A DNA stretch of 64,000 bases from Oscillospiraceae bacterium (GTDB lineage: Bacteria > Bacillota > Clostridia > UBA1381 > UBA9506), in contig SVJQ01000006.1 of the NCBI GenBank assembly GCA_015068905.1, forward strand, positions 36,457-100,456. Reading direction: 5' to 3'. Numbering within the stretch: position 1 is the stretch's first letter; each line of letters begins with the position of its first letter. This document shows, in pieces, positions 46,764 to 56,326 of this stretch. The notes under the pieces were generated by a model. The model made no database searches, had not been told where the DNA came from, and was given only the letters and a program-made list of their open reading frames with translations. The position numbers and the translations under genes were made by a program.

Positions 46764-48620
46764 TTACTTCTCCTCACGGATTCTCTCTATAATTTCTTTG
46801 GCAATCGTTTCAGCATCCAGACCGCACATCTTGTATAGCTGTTCTAAGGAACCGTGCGGCACAATGCCATTTTTATGGGCCTTGATTAAAACCTGTGTAC
46901 CATTCGGCACGAGTGACAGAACCTGCTGACCAATACCGCCTTGCATAACACCGTCCTCAAGAGTTACCACAAGTTTATGATTGCCGCAAAGTTTGCAAAT
47001 AACATCCTGCTTAAGGGGTGACAGAGTTCTAAGATTTACCACAGTAGCCGAGACACCCTCGTTTACTAAAATTTTTCTTGCTTCCATAGCTGTTTGCAGC
47101 ATGTGACCTGCTGAAAGCAGGCAAACCTCACTACCCTCACTCACCACATCCGGTTGACCGAGTGTAAAAGGCAGGCCATTATAGTCATAATGCACGCTAC
47201 CACGGGGATACCGAATAGCAATAGGACCGTTATGTTCATTTGTTGCATAATTGAGCATTTCAGTAAACTCTGTAAAATTTGCAGGTGATAAAACCGTCAT
47301 ATTCGGCATATGGGATAAAAATGCCATATCAAAAACACCCTGATGTGTCTCACCATCTTCTCCCACAAGGCCGGCTCTGTCAACGCAGAAAACAACCGGA
47401 AGATTCTGCAGACAAACATCGTGCAAAACCTGGTCATAGGCGCGCTGAAGAAATGACGAGTACAGTGCAACAACGGGCTTGAGCCCTTTTTTTGCCAAAC
47501 CTGCCGCAAAGGTTACCGCGTGCTGTTCTGCAATACCCACATCAAAAAAGCGGTCAGGAAAGCTTTTTCCAAACTGTCCAAGACCTGTACCGTCAGGCAT
47601 TGCGGCAACCACTGCACAAATCCGGTTATCACGGGTGGCAATATCTGTCAGGCATCTTCCTAAAACCTTAGAGTAATTTTCGCCGCCCTTGCCGCTTTCG
47701 CCGGTTTCAACCTCAAAAACGCCTACACCGTGAAAGGCTGTGGGTTTATCCTCCGCAAATTTATAGCCCTTGCCTTTTTTGGTTTTAATATGAATCAAAA
47801 CCGGACCGGAAATGCTCTGCGCCCGTACTAAAATCTGACATAAAAAAGGCAAATCGTGACCGTCAATCGGACCTAAGTATGTAAATCCCAAATCGTCAAA
47901 CACGGTGCTTTGGGTCAGCAGCTGACGAAAGGCATCCTTCACCTTTTTTAAACCGCCAAGAACCGGCTTGCCTACATAAGGCACCTGACTAATACCCTTA
48001 GACAGTTCTGATTTCAGCTTTGAATACGCCGGCTTTACCCTGAGCTGAGTTAAATAACGTGACAAACCGCCAACATTTTTGGCAATAGACATTTCATTGT
48101 CATTCAAAATGACAATGAAATTCTTGTTATAAGTGCCTGCATCATTAAGCGCCTCAAAGGCCATACCGCCTGTCAGGGCACCGTCACCAATCACCGCAAC
48201 AGCACGGCGGTTCTCACCCAAAATGTCAGATGCCCGGGTCATACCTAAAGCGGCAGATATCGAGGTCGACGAATGACCGGTGTTATAAGCATCATAAATG
48301 CTTTCGCTGCTTTTAGGAAAGCCGCTTAAGCCCCCAAACTTACGCAACGAATCAAACTGTTCTCGTCGCCCTGTTAAAAGCTTGTGCACATACGACTGGT
48401 GGCCAACATCCCATATAATGCTGTCGTTGGGCAAATCCAGTGTTTTAAACAAAGCCAGAGTCAGTTCCACGACACCTAAGTTAGATGCCAAATGTCCCCC
48501 CGTTTTTGCAACAGATTCAATAAGATATTTACGAATCTCTGCCGCTAAAACAGAAAGCTCAGAAAAGGTTAACCGTTTTACATCCTGCGGACTCTGAATG
48601 CCATCCAAGAATTGGTACAT
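46764..48620 (-). CDS. dxs: 1-deoxy-D-xylulose-5-phosphate synthase
   Basis: This 618-residue thiamine-diphosphate enzyme makes DXP from pyruvate and glyceraldehyde-3-phosphate, entering the isoprenoid pathway. WDVGHQSYVHKLLTGR, the ThDP motif VIGDGALTGGMAFEALND and VGIAEQHAVTFAAGLA are conserved. I use ATG at 48620; a GTG nine bases upstream is possible. Its promoter holds a 10-base palindrome. It opens the long minus-strand run ending at mazG. Confidence 0.95.
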   Translation of the reverse strand: MYQFLDGIQSPQDVKRLTFSELSVLAAEIRKYLIESVAKTGGHLASNLGVVELTLALFKTLDLPNDSIIWDVGHQSYVHKLLTGRREQFDSLRKFGGLSGFPKSSESIYDAYNTGHSSTSISAALGMTRASDILGENRRAVAVIGDGALTGGMAFEALNDAGTYNKNFIVILNDNEMSIAKNVGGLSRYLTQLRVKPAYSKLKSELSKGISQVPYVGKPVLGGLKKVKDAFRQLLTQSTVFDDLGFTYLGPIDGHDLPFLCQILVRAQSISGPVLIHIKTKKGKGYKFAEDKPTAFHGVGVFEVETGESGKGGENYSKVLGRCLTDIATRDNRICAVVAAMPDGTGLGQFGKSFPDRFFDVGIAEQHAVTFAAGLAKKGLKPVVALYSSFLQRAYDQVLHDVCLQNLPVVFCVDRAGLVGEDGETHQGVFDMAFLSHMPNMTVLSPANFTEFTEMLNYATNEHNGPIAIRYPRGSVHYDYNGLPFTLGQPDVVSEGSEVCLLSAGHMLQTAMEARKILVNEGVSATVVNLRTLSPLKQDVICKLCGNHKLVVTLEDGVMQGGIGQQVLSLVPNGTQVLIKAHKNGIVPHGSLEQLYKMCGLDAETIAKEIIERIREEK

Positions 48621-48670
48621 ATTCTTCACTCTCTATACTGATATTTAGCTTTTGTTTCAAAACTATTTTA

Positions 48671-48680
48671 TTGTATACAA
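48671..48680. promoter_or_regulatory. Perfect 10-base palindrome downstream of the dxs promoter
   Basis: TTGTATACAA is a perfect palindrome located just after the dxs -10 box on the minus strand. GntR-type repressors bind similar sites. No such regulator is in the window, so this is a weak candidate operator. Confidence 0.35.
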
Positions 48681-48690
48681 ATACAACAAT

Positions 48691-48719
48691 ATCATATCAC
48701 ATTTTTGCCATTTGGTAAA
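48691..48719 (-). promoter_or_regulatory. Candidate promoter of dxs
   Basis: On the minus strand TTTACC (48714-48719) and TATGAT (48691-48696) are separated by 17 bases, about 70 bases before the dxs start. Confidence 0.55.
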
Positions 48720-48728
48720 GAGAAAAAC

Positions 48729-49106
48729 CTATTTTTCCTCTGTTTTTTTTAATTTTTTATCTTTTTTTAATATTTCATAGATGCCCATAGCAAACAAAAA
48801 GATGCCAAAGAGCCTGCGAAGCAGTTGTGCCTGCAAAAAACCTGCCACCAAAGCACCCCCTGCTGCCCCCAATAGTCCTGTCAGAATAATGGGAACAGCC
48901 ACTTTAAAATTGACAGAACGGTTTTTAATGTGTACCCATAGTGACACCACCGCCGTGGGGATAAAATATAAAAGATTAATCCCTTGCGCCTCGTGCTGAC
49001 CAATATTTAAAAAAATTGCCAAAGCCGGAATTAAAATAGTGCCGCCACCAATACCCATACCACTGATAATACCGGCACACAAACCGATTAAAACAGCAAT
49101 CATCAC
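48729..49106 (-). CDS. Half-size TauE/SafE family membrane protein (second)
   Basis: The 125-residue protein has about four hydrophobic segments and the motif GIGGGTILIPALAIFLNIGQHEAQGINL at residues about 18-45, diagnostic of TauE/SafE anion exporters. Full-length members have about 250 residues with two such repeats. This one holds a single repeat and overlaps its partner by four bases. The two together equal one normal transporter. The exported anion is unknown. Confidence 0.85.
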   Translation of the reverse strand: MMIAVLIGLCAGIISGMGIGGGTILIPALAIFLNIGQHEAQGINLLYFIPTAVVSLWVHIKNRSVNFKVAVPIILTGLLGAAGGALVAGFLQAQLLRRLFGIFLFAMGIYEILKKDKKLKKTEEK

Positions 49107-49471
49107 CCCACCACCATTCTTACGGCGGCAATCAGCATAAATGCGCCAAAAATTTTACGAATCACACTACCTGATAGTTTTTTTAACAGTTTAGCCCCTA
49201 AAAAGCCGCCTGTAACACCACCAAGGGATGCCCAAAGTGCCACCTCATACGATATATGTTGTCGATAGCCGTAAAAAATCAGGCTGATAATCGTAAAGCT
49301 TAAAATAATCAAAATTGCCGTGGCGTGCGCCTTGTGCTCGCTCTGGTCTAAAAATTCCTCTAAAAAGGGCACAATTACCGTACCGCCCCCGCTGCCAAAG
49401 AGACCGTTTAAAAATCCTGCCAAAAGGCCACCAAGGGTCATAACAAAATATTTACGTTTAAAAATTTTCAT
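49103..49471 (-). CDS. Half-size TauE/SafE family membrane protein (first)
   Basis: This 122-residue protein is the other half-repeat, with GLLAGFLNGLFGSGGGTVIV at residues 12-31 and QSEHKAHATAI. ATG 49471 is chosen because CGGAGC lies nine bases upstream; that ribosome site lies in the right arm of the hairpin at 49479-49519. The gene follows smc and overlaps its partner by four bases, so heterodimer formation is likely. Confidence 0.85.
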   Translation of the reverse strand: MKIFKRKYFVMTLGGLLAGFLNGLFGSGGGTVIVPFLEEFLDQSEHKAHATAILIILSFTIISLIFYGYRQHISYEVALWASLGGVTGGFLGAKLLKKLSGSVIRKIFGAFMLIAAVRMVVG

Positions 49472-49478
49472 ACAAAAA

Positions 49479-49519
49479 AGCTCCGTTCTGCACCTATCCG
49501 GCACAAATCATACGGAGCT
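49479..49519 (-). terminator. Hairpin with T run between smc and the TauE pair
   Basis: On the minus strand AGCTCCG (49519-49513) pairs with CGGAGCT (49485-49479) and six T follow. The 27-base interior can form a small TGCC/GGTGCA stem. The right arm contains the TauE ribosome site, so the fold could both end smc transcripts and block TauE translation. Confidence 0.6.
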
Positions 49520-49551
49520 AGTATTTGCATTCATATTGAATTTTAAACAGT

Positions 49552-52500
49552 TTAAGCTTCAATCTCATCAAGATTTAACTGAAGCAGCTTGGAGACACCT
49601 TTTTCCTGCATGGTAACGCCATAAATCACGTCGGCGCTTTCCATGGTGCCGCGTCTATGGGTAACAAGAATAAACTGCGTTTTGCGGCTGAAGCGCTTGA
49701 TGAAGTCAGCATAACGGTATACGTTATTTTCATCCAGTGCCGCCTCGATTTCATCCAAAAAGCAGAACGGCGTGGGCTTGATGCGCAGGATTGCAAAAAG
49801 CAAAGCAATGGCAGAAAGGGCGCGTTCACCACCGGAGAGCAGTGAAAGGCTCTGCAATTTTTTGCCGGGTGGTTGCACATGAATGCTGATGCCACACTCT
49901 AAAATATTTTCCTCATCTTCTAAAATAAGGTCTGCATTGCCACCACCAAAAAGCTCTGAAAAGGTGGTTTTAAAGTGTTTATTGATTTTGTCAAACTGTT
50001 CGCGGAACTGGCGTTTCATAACCGTTTGCATTTCATCAATAATCTTTAAAAGGTCACGTTTTGCTTTATGTAAATCATCACGCTGACGGGTTAAAAATTC
50101 AAATCGTTCACTGACAGACTTCAGCTCCTCAATAGCATCTACATTCACGTTGCCCAGTTCACGAATGCGACCTCTTAAGGAAGAAATCTTGCGGGCAATC
50201 TCGCTATCCGTACCAAGGTCATCCCGCTTTAAACGTTCAGCCTCAGAGAAGGTCATTTCATACTCTTCCCAAAGTCTTGAAACGGCAGTTTCAGACTCTG
50301 CTTCAAGCTTTTCAAGCTGCGATGTCAGGCGGCTGTACTCTGTTTTTAAGTCGTAAGCCGTTTCACGGGTAGCTTTTGAGTCACCCTGCAGATTTTTCAG
50401 CTGTTTTTCACAGTTCTGTCGTTCCTGGGTGATGGAAACAATGTTGTTTTTAAAGGTCTGAATATTGGCAGAAAATTCTTCATTTTTCTTCTCTTTATCA
50501 GCAATCTCCCGCTTGTGACCTTCGTTTGTCTGCTCAATTTCTTTAATTTCGTCAGACCGAAGGGCTGTATGGGTTTCGTTCTGCTCCATTTCCTGACGAA
50601 TATTTACCATCTTTTCTTTGCACTGCTCAATATCCTGACGGCAAACTGTCATCTGAAATCCTTTTTCCAGAATCTGATCGTTGATTTTTTGTTTACGGTT
50701 CGAGAAGGTTTCAAGAGTTTCCTCAAGAGCATTTACCTGTGCGCGTTTTTCCTGAATGTCAGCCTCTGCCTGTTCAAGCTGCTTGGCTGCCTCCTGACGT
50801 CTGCCATCTAATGACGCCGCTTCTGTCTCTGCCTCCTCCATATCCTTTTGGATATCGGAAAGCGCACCTCTTAAAGAGGTAAGCAACAGTTCGTGATGCT
50901 CTCTGTCGCGAATCAAAAGAAGCAGCACTTCTTTATTTTCGTGATACACTTCTGATACTTTTGCCTGCTGTTCGGATACATCTAAAATCTGCGCTTCTAA
51001 AGCTTCACGTTCACGGGAAATTTGCTTTAAACTGCCCTCAAGCTGTTTTAAAGCTTTCTCCAGCTCCTTAATTTCCTGCTCACGGTCTAGCAGCTGATTG
51101 CCCTTTTGCTGAGAGCCACCCGCCATAGAACCACCGGGATAAAAGGCTTCACCCTCTAAGGTGACAAGGCGCAGGCTCTGCTTATATTTTCGTGAAATTG
51201 AAATGGCATTGTCAATGGTATCTATTATGGCTGTTTTGCCCAAAAGGTTTTTCACAACACCCTCATAGCGGCTATCAAAGCTCACAAGTTCAGAGGCAAC
51301 ACCAACAAACCCCGGCTCGTGCCGAAGCTTACTTGTATCCATAACAGTACCGGAAACTGCAGAAATAGGCATAAACGTTGCTCTGCCGGCACCCTGTTGC
51401 TTTAACAGGTTGATGGCTTTCTTAGCGTCATTCTCTGAGTCCACAACAACATTCTGAAGGGCGCCACCAACGGCAACGCCAATCGCTGTAGCATAGGGCT
51501 TGTCTACAGAAATCAGCTTGGAAACAGGTCCGTGAATGCCCTTCAGCACTCCGTTTTGGTGCTGTTTCATAATTTCTTTAACACTTTTATAATACCCCTC
51601 AAAATTCTGCTCCATTTCAAGTAGCAGATGGTGACGGGTTTTCTTTTGGTTAATGGAATGCTGCAGTTCAGTTTCTTTTGCAGTTTGAGCATCCAAACGG
51701 CTCTGCAATTCCTTTTCTTGTGCAGAAAGTGCCTCTAATTGCTTTTCGAGTTCAGCAACAAATTCCGTCTTGCGCTCGTGCTCAGAGTCAAGACTACCAC
51801 CTTTTTGTTCCTGTTCTGCAAGCTCTTTTTCACGCTGGCTGTAAAGGGCAGAAAGCTCCTGACGTCTTGTTTTTATGTTTTGCTCTAACAGGGTTAGATT
51901 GGATAGCTGAATCTTGCTGTCAGACACCTTTTCGAAGGCTTCAGAGATAGCATTCTGCAGGGCTTCGATCTGTTCAGACTGATTGCCCGCTCCCTCATCA
52001 AATTCAGATAAATTTTCACTCAAAGCATCCTTTTCCTTCTGCAAGGTTTCAAGGGATGCTTCAAGGTCTTTAATTCTTGCTTCTTCCTTACGCAAGCTTT
52101 CTGACAGTTCCTGCTTGACTGCAGATAAATTAGCGATTTCTGCATAAATACGCTCAGACAAACGCAAGTTGCCCTCAATGGTGTTTTTGAGCACCTCAAT
52201 TTCACGCAGACCGATAACAGAACCTTCTTCAGCGGTTTTTAATGCCGCCTCCTGCTCTGCCATAGCCTCAGCCAATTCTTCAAACCGTTTGTAGCATTGT
52301 TCCTGCGCGCCCTCCGCTTTTGACAATTCTTCTTCAACCTTGGCAAGATGAGCGGCTGCTGCTTCAATCTTTTCATTCAAAACAACGGTTTGTGTTTTGC
52401 TGCGCTCTACAACACGCAGGGCGCTGTTAACATCAAAAACCTTCAGTTCGTCTTTTAAATTTAAGTATTTTTTTGCTTTTTCTGCCTGCTGAGTCAGGGG

Positions 52501-53109
52501 GCCTATCTGCACCTCAAGCTCACCGATGATATCTGCCACACGGTCTAAATTTTCATCCGTGTGCTTCAGCTTTCGCTCTGCTTCTTCCTTACGATAACGA
52601 TATTTGGAAATGCCTGCGGCTTCTTCAAAAATTTCACGTCTGTCTTCAGACTTATTGGACAAAATTTCATCAATCTTACCCTGACCAACCATAGAATAGC
52701 CGTCACGACCGAGACCTGTATCCATAAAAATTTCGTGAATATCCTTCAAGCGGCAAGGGGTATCATTAATCAGATACTGACTCTCGCCGGAAGCAAATAC
52801 CTTTCGGGTAACAGAAACTTCATCAAAATCTACATTAAAGTGCCTGTCGTGGTTATCCAGTTTCAGGGTAACTTCAGCAAACCCAAGCCGTTTTCTGGTT
52901 TGGGTTCCGTTAAAGATAACATCTTCCATTTTACTGCCACGGAGGGTTTTGGCACTTTGCTCGCCCAAAACCCAACGCACCGCATCGGAAATGTTACTCT
53001 TTCCGCTTCCGTTTGGTCCTACAATGGCTGTAATACCCTCACTGAAGGAAAGCTCAATTGTGTCGGCAAAGGACTTAAATCCTTGCATTTTCAGTCCCTT
53101 CAAATGCAT
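49552..53109 (-). CDS. smc: Chromosome segregation ATPase SMC
   Basis: The 1185-residue protein is the condensin ATPase that loads at origin regions with ScpA and ScpB. The N-terminal head has Walker A GPNGSGKSN. Two long coiled coils (about 170-500 and 670-1000) flank a hinge near 515-640 with GRATFMPI. The C-terminal head has the signature LLSGGERALSAIALLFA and Walker B CFLDEIEAALDENN. Length is normal. Order rnc, radical SAM gene, smc is common in Clostridia. Confidence 0.97.
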   Translation of the reverse strand: MHLKGLKMQGFKSFADTIELSFSEGITAIVGPNGSGKSNISDAVRWVLGEQSAKTLRGSKMEDVIFNGTQTRKRLGFAEVTLKLDNHDRHFNVDFDEVSVTRKVFASGESQYLINDTPCRLKDIHEIFMDTGLGRDGYSMVGQGKIDEILSNKSEDRREIFEEAAGISKYRYRKEEAERKLKHTDENLDRVADIIGELEVQIGPLTQQAEKAKKYLNLKDELKVFDVNSALRVVERSKTQTVVLNEKIEAAAAHLAKVEEELSKAEGAQEQCYKRFEELAEAMAEQEAALKTAEEGSVIGLREIEVLKNTIEGNLRLSERIYAEIANLSAVKQELSESLRKEEARIKDLEASLETLQKEKDALSENLSEFDEGAGNQSEQIEALQNAISEAFEKVSDSKIQLSNLTLLEQNIKTRRQELSALYSQREKELAEQEQKGGSLDSEHERKTEFVAELEKQLEALSAQEKELQSRLDAQTAKETELQHSINQKKTRHHLLLEMEQNFEGYYKSVKEIMKQHQNGVLKGIHGPVSKLISVDKPYATAIGVAVGGALQNVVVDSENDAKKAINLLKQQGAGRATFMPISAVSGTVMDTSKLRHEPGFVGVASELVSFDSRYEGVVKNLLGKTAIIDTIDNAISISRKYKQSLRLVTLEGEAFYPGGSMAGGSQQKGNQLLDREQEIKELEKALKQLEGSLKQISREREALEAQILDVSEQQAKVSEVYHENKEVLLLLIRDREHHELLLTSLRGALSDIQKDMEEAETEAASLDGRRQEAAKQLEQAEADIQEKRAQVNALEETLETFSNRKQKINDQILEKGFQMTVCRQDIEQCKEKMVNIRQEMEQNETHTALRSDEIKEIEQTNEGHKREIADKEKKNEEFSANIQTFKNNIVSITQERQNCEKQLKNLQGDSKATRETAYDLKTEYSRLTSQLEKLEAESETAVSRLWEEYEMTFSEAERLKRDDLGTDSEIARKISSLRGRIRELGNVNVDAIEELKSVSERFEFLTRQRDDLHKAKRDLLKIIDEMQTVMKRQFREQFDKINKHFKTTFSELFGGGNADLILEDEENILECGISIHVQPPGKKLQSLSLLSGGERALSAIALLFAILRIKPTPFCFLDEIEAALDENNVYRYADFIKRFSRKTQFILVTHRRGTMESADVIYGVTMQEKGVSKLLQLNLDEIEA

Positions 53110-53135
53110 GTGTCTACCTACACCTTTCTGACGCC

Positions 53136-54149
53136 TTAGGTGGCATCACTGTTTTGCAGGATTATAAATTTGTTTTGGCCTAAAGTACAATCCTGTTCTA
53201 TCTCAATTTGTTTGATATCAAATTCAGTTTGTAGTTTTCTTATATTCATTCGCTTTTGCCCAACCAAAGTTGAAACAAAACGGGGATGGGTTTTGATAAG
53301 AATTCTCTTGCCCGTAAAAGGCGCCACCTTCTCTGCCAACTGTTTGTAACACACCCGCGACATTGCAAGTTCACCAAAAGCGGGATGATAGGGTCCTGCA
53401 CAAATTGCCTCCGGTTCCATATCCAAAAGCCCCATACGAATTACGTCAATGTTGTGTTTTTGGAACATATCATACAGCACGGCACATTGCTCTACAGCGT
53501 CTTCAAGCGACACTGGCTGATACCGTCCTGCCTCATATTCTGTAGCCAACCCTGTGCCCTTTAAAACCAAAGTGGGATAGATTCTGACACATCCGGGTGC
53601 CAGTGCAATAAACCGTTCTGCCGTCATAACAGCTTTTTCAAAGGAATCTCCCGGCAAGCCAAGCATCATTTGCAGCCCCAGCGAAAACCCTGCTTCTTTG
53701 ATTTGTTTTGCAGCCTGCTCAGTCTGCTCTGCGCTGTGCCCTCTGTTACACCTTAAAAGCACATCATCGTGCATAGATTGTGCACCAAGCTCAATGGTTG
53801 TAACGCCAAAGCGCTTCATTCGCGCAAGAACACTATCGCTGATATAATCCGGTCTGGTAGACAGACGAATGCCATCAACCGCGCCGGCTGAAAGTGCCTC
53901 ATAGGCAGGTGTGAGCAAGGCTTCCTGAGTTTTTGCCGGAATACCGGTAAAGCTGCCACCAAAAAAACCGATTTCAACCACGTCACCCGGCTTTTTATTC
54001 TGCAATCCGGCTGCAATAATTTCCGCAGCACGCTCACCTGTCATTTCTTCCTTTTGTCCTGTAATTACTTTTTGATTGCAAAACAGGCAATCCTGCGGGC
54101 AACCCCAATGGGGCACAAAAATCGGAATGGTTTTATGCTTAGCGCACAT
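53136..54149 (-). CDS. Radical SAM protein, Elp3-like
   Basis: The 337-residue protein has the radical SAM cluster motif CPQDCLFC near residue 18 and family stretches GFFGGSFTGIP and RLSTRPDYISD. These resemble the Elp3/YhcC group but there is no acetyltransferase domain. Its reaction is unknown. The ATG at 54149 (MCAKHKTIPIF) follows GGGAGAC and overlaps the rnc end by 11 bases. Longer frames would run within rnc. It sits between rnc and smc. Confidence 0.88.
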   Translation of the reverse strand: MCAKHKTIPIFVPHWGCPQDCLFCNQKVITGQKEEMTGERAAEIIAAGLQNKKPGDVVEIGFFGGSFTGIPAKTQEALLTPAYEALSAGAVDGIRLSTRPDYISDSVLARMKRFGVTTIELGAQSMHDDVLLRCNRGHSAEQTEQAAKQIKEAGFSLGLQMMLGLPGDSFEKAVMTAERFIALAPGCVRIYPTLVLKGTGLATEYEAGRYQPVSLEDAVEQCAVLYDMFQKHNIDVIRMGLLDMEPEAICAGPYHPAFGELAMSRVCYKQLAEKVAPFTGKRILIKTHPRFVSTLVGQKRMNIRKLQTEFDIKQIEIEQDCTLGQNKFIILQNSDAT

Positions 54150-54840
54150 AGTCGTCTCCCAGCTTTTCAAGGGCACTCCGCGCCGCCATTTGCTCGGCGT
54201 TTTTCTTACTGCTGCCCTCACCCTGACCCATTAAAGCACCGTCAACAGTCACATTGACATAAAACACTTTGCAATGGTCAGGACCCGATTCGCCAACAAC
54301 CTCATAGCCAATCTCGGCAAAACCGCTTTTTTGTACTTTTTCCTGAAATGCCGTCTTATAGTCTGTAAAGGTTTTTCCTTTTACAGCAAGCAGAATGGTA
54401 TCATAAAGTTGCCCCAACAACCATTCACGGGTCACATCTATGCCGCCATCTAAATAAATGGCTGCAATGAGCGCTTCAAAAGCATCAGCCAAAATAGAGG
54501 CACGGGTTCTGCCACCTGACAGTTCTTCACCCTTGCCTAAAATCAAAAACTTGCCCAGCTCAATGTTCGTCGCGCATTCCTGCAGGGAACGCTCACATAC
54601 AATGCTCGCACGGACTTTTGTCAGATCACCTTCAGGCAGATTTTTATAATTTTCAAACAGATAGTTGCTGACAACCAAGCTCAAAACAGAGTCACCCAAA
54701 AACTCCAACCGCTCGTTATATAAGATATTTTTACTTCTGTTTTCATTGGCATAAGAGCTGTGAGTCAATGCAGTTTTAAGCAAAGCCTGCTCTGTAAATC
54801 TATAGCCAATAATCTCTTCAAACTCTTTTAACTGATTCAT
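54139..54840 (-). CDS. rnc: Ribonuclease III
   Basis: This 233-residue double-strand-specific RNase matures rRNA and other structured RNAs. The catalytic domain carries YNERLEFLGDSVL; a second acidic site DAFEALIAAIYLDGG follows; the C-terminal dsRNA-binding domain covers about 155-225. Its own leader holds a 17-bp hairpin (54864-54900). Confidence 0.97.
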   Translation of the reverse strand: MNQLKEFEEIIGYRFTEQALLKTALTHSSYANENRSKNILYNERLEFLGDSVLSLVVSNYLFENYKNLPEGDLTKVRASIVCERSLQECATNIELGKFLILGKGEELSGGRTRASILADAFEALIAAIYLDGGIDVTREWLLGQLYDTILLAVKGKTFTDYKTAFQEKVQKSGFAEIGYEVVGESGPDHCKVFYVNVTVDGALMGQGEGSSKKNAEQMAARSALEKLGDDYVR

Positions 54841-54863
54841 GGTACGTCCTCACTTACCAATAC

Positions 54864-54900
54864 ATCATGAAAGTCCGGAAAAATTCCGGATTTTCATGAT
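54864..54900 (-). promoter_or_regulatory. 17-bp stem-loop in the rnc leader
   Basis: 54864-54880 and 54884-54900 pair over 17 positions, all complementary except one mismatch (A-C on the minus strand), around a three-base loop. The stem ends 24 bases before the rnc start codon. A double-stranded leader of this kind is a natural RNase III target. Confidence 0.8.
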
Positions 54901-54917
54901 ACATTGAATATTCATTT

Positions 54918-54944
54918 AAAAGCCCCGCAAATTGCGGGGCTTTT
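54918..54944 (-). terminator. Terminator-like hairpin after acpP
   Basis: AAAAGCCCCGC (54918-54928) pairs with GCGGGGCTTTT (54934-54944). On the minus strand only four T follow, so it may be leaky and allow transcription into rnc. Confidence 0.75.
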
Positions 54945-54962
54945 CTTTGTTATAGTCCGAAA

Positions 54963-55190
54963 TTATGCTAAAGCCTTTATGTAATCAACAACATCGCCGA
55001 TTGTCTTTATATCTTCAGCTTCACCGTCTGAGAATTCCATATCAAACTCTTCTTCCAAAGCCATAATCAGCTCTACAACGTCCAAAGAGTCGGCGCCCAG
55101 ATCGTCAACGAAGGATGTTTCCTTAGAAATTGAAGCTTCGTCTACTCCCATTTGTTCTGCAACTACTTTTCTTACCTTTTCAAATTCCAT
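54963..55190 (-). CDS. acpP: Acyl carrier protein
   Basis: The 75-residue acidic four-helix protein carries fatty acyl chains. Ser35 in [10 protein letters not shown] takes the phosphopantetheine. A GGAGGTG ribosome site lies before the start. It follows plsX, a usual order, although fabD and fabG are missing between. Confidence 0.97.
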   Translation of the reverse strand: MEFEKVRKVVAEQMGVDEASISKETSFVDDLGADSLDVVELIMALEEEFDMEFSDGEAEDIKTIGDVVDYIKALA

Positions 55191-55273
55191 ATTTTCACCT
55201 CCATAAGTTTTTCGGTCTGAAACCTTCAGAACACTATATCTTTTAACCTGAAAATCAGGACAAAAGCAAATTA

Positions 55274-56302
55274 TTATTCCTCTGCCGTTTCCTCATCCTC
55301 TGCATTTTTTGACAAAAGAACTTCTTTAATTTTATCATTAACACCGGCAGAAAGATATGTACTTGCTGCACACACAGCATTGCAAATTGCTTTGGCATCA
55401 GAGCTGCCGTGAGCTTTAAACACAACCCCGTCAACACCCAAAAGCGGCACACCACCATACTCAGAATAGTCCATTTTAGCTTTTATGGATTTAAGCCCGG
55501 GCTTTAAAATCATTGCCGCAAGCTTTGTGATAATGCTTTTATAGAAAACACCTTTGAGCATGGTAAAGAGCGCAGACGCTGTGCCTTCAATCAGTTTAAT
55601 CACAACGTTACCTGTAAAACCGTCACATACAATGACATCAGCCATACCGTAGGGCACATCACGGGGTTCAATGTTGCCGATAAAGTTCAGGTCAGCTTCT
55701 TTTAAAAGACCATAGGTTTCTTTTGTCAGGCTGTTACCCTTTGCCTCTTCTGCACCAATGTTAAGAAGCGCAACACGGGGATTTTTAATGCCCAGAACGT
55801 GCTCAGCATAAATGGCGCCCATATGGGCAAACTGCAGCAAAAATTCAGGACGGCAATCCACATTAGCACCGGCATCCAAAATAACACCTACATCTTTAAC
55901 AGAAGGCATTGGCGTTGTCAGTGCCGGACGTTTAATGCCCTTCATTCGTCCCAGATAGCGGAAGGCGCCGGTTAAGTATGCACCGGTATTCCCTGCTGAC
56001 ACAACCGCGTCAGCTTCGCCGTTTTTAACGAGCTGAAGTGCTACTACCATAGAAGAGTCTTTCTTCCGTCTGACAGCTTCTGCCGGCGGTTCACCGGTTT
56101 CAATCACTTCACTGGCGTGACGGATGGTAATGCGCCCCTCCGGCACATTTTCTCCTGCTAAAAGCTCTTTCAGTTTCGTTTCGTCACCAACTAAAATAAT
56201 ATCATCAGATGTTTTAGCGGTTGCCTGCACACATCCTTTAACGATTGCCTCCGGTGCGTTGTCGCCACCAAAAGCATCCACAGCAATTCTCAAACCATAC
56301 AC
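55274..56302 (-). CDS. plsX: Phosphate acyltransferase PlsX
   Basis: The 342-residue enzyme makes acyl-phosphate from acyl-ACP for phospholipid synthesis. [16 protein letters not shown] at the start and [14 protein letters not shown], and [13 protein letters not shown] later, are typical. The C-terminal tail after about residue 328 is short and acidic. fapR and rpmF, often upstream, are not present. Confidence 0.96.
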   Translation of the reverse strand: MYGLRIAVDAFGGDNAPEAIVKGCVQATAKTSDDIILVGDETKLKELLAGENVPEGRITIRHASEVIETGEPPAEAVRRKKDSSMVVALQLVKNGEADAVVSAGNTGAYLTGAFRYLGRMKGIKRPALTTPMPSVKDVGVILDAGANVDCRPEFLLQFAHMGAIYAEHVLGIKNPRVALLNIGAEEAKGNSLTKETYGLLKEADLNFIGNIEPRDVPYGMADVIVCDGFTGNVVIKLIEGTASALFTMLKGVFYKSIITKLAAMILKPGLKSIKAKMDYSEYGGVPLLGVDGVVFKAHGSSDAKAICNAVCAASTYLSAGVNDKIKEVLLSKNAEDEETAEE

Positions 56303-56326
56303 CTACCATTTCACTCTATTAAAAAA

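Noticed and set aside
52561..53139. A 192-codon plus-strand frame
   Set aside because: It is antisense to the conserved N-terminal head of smc, has no ribosome site and matches no family I know.
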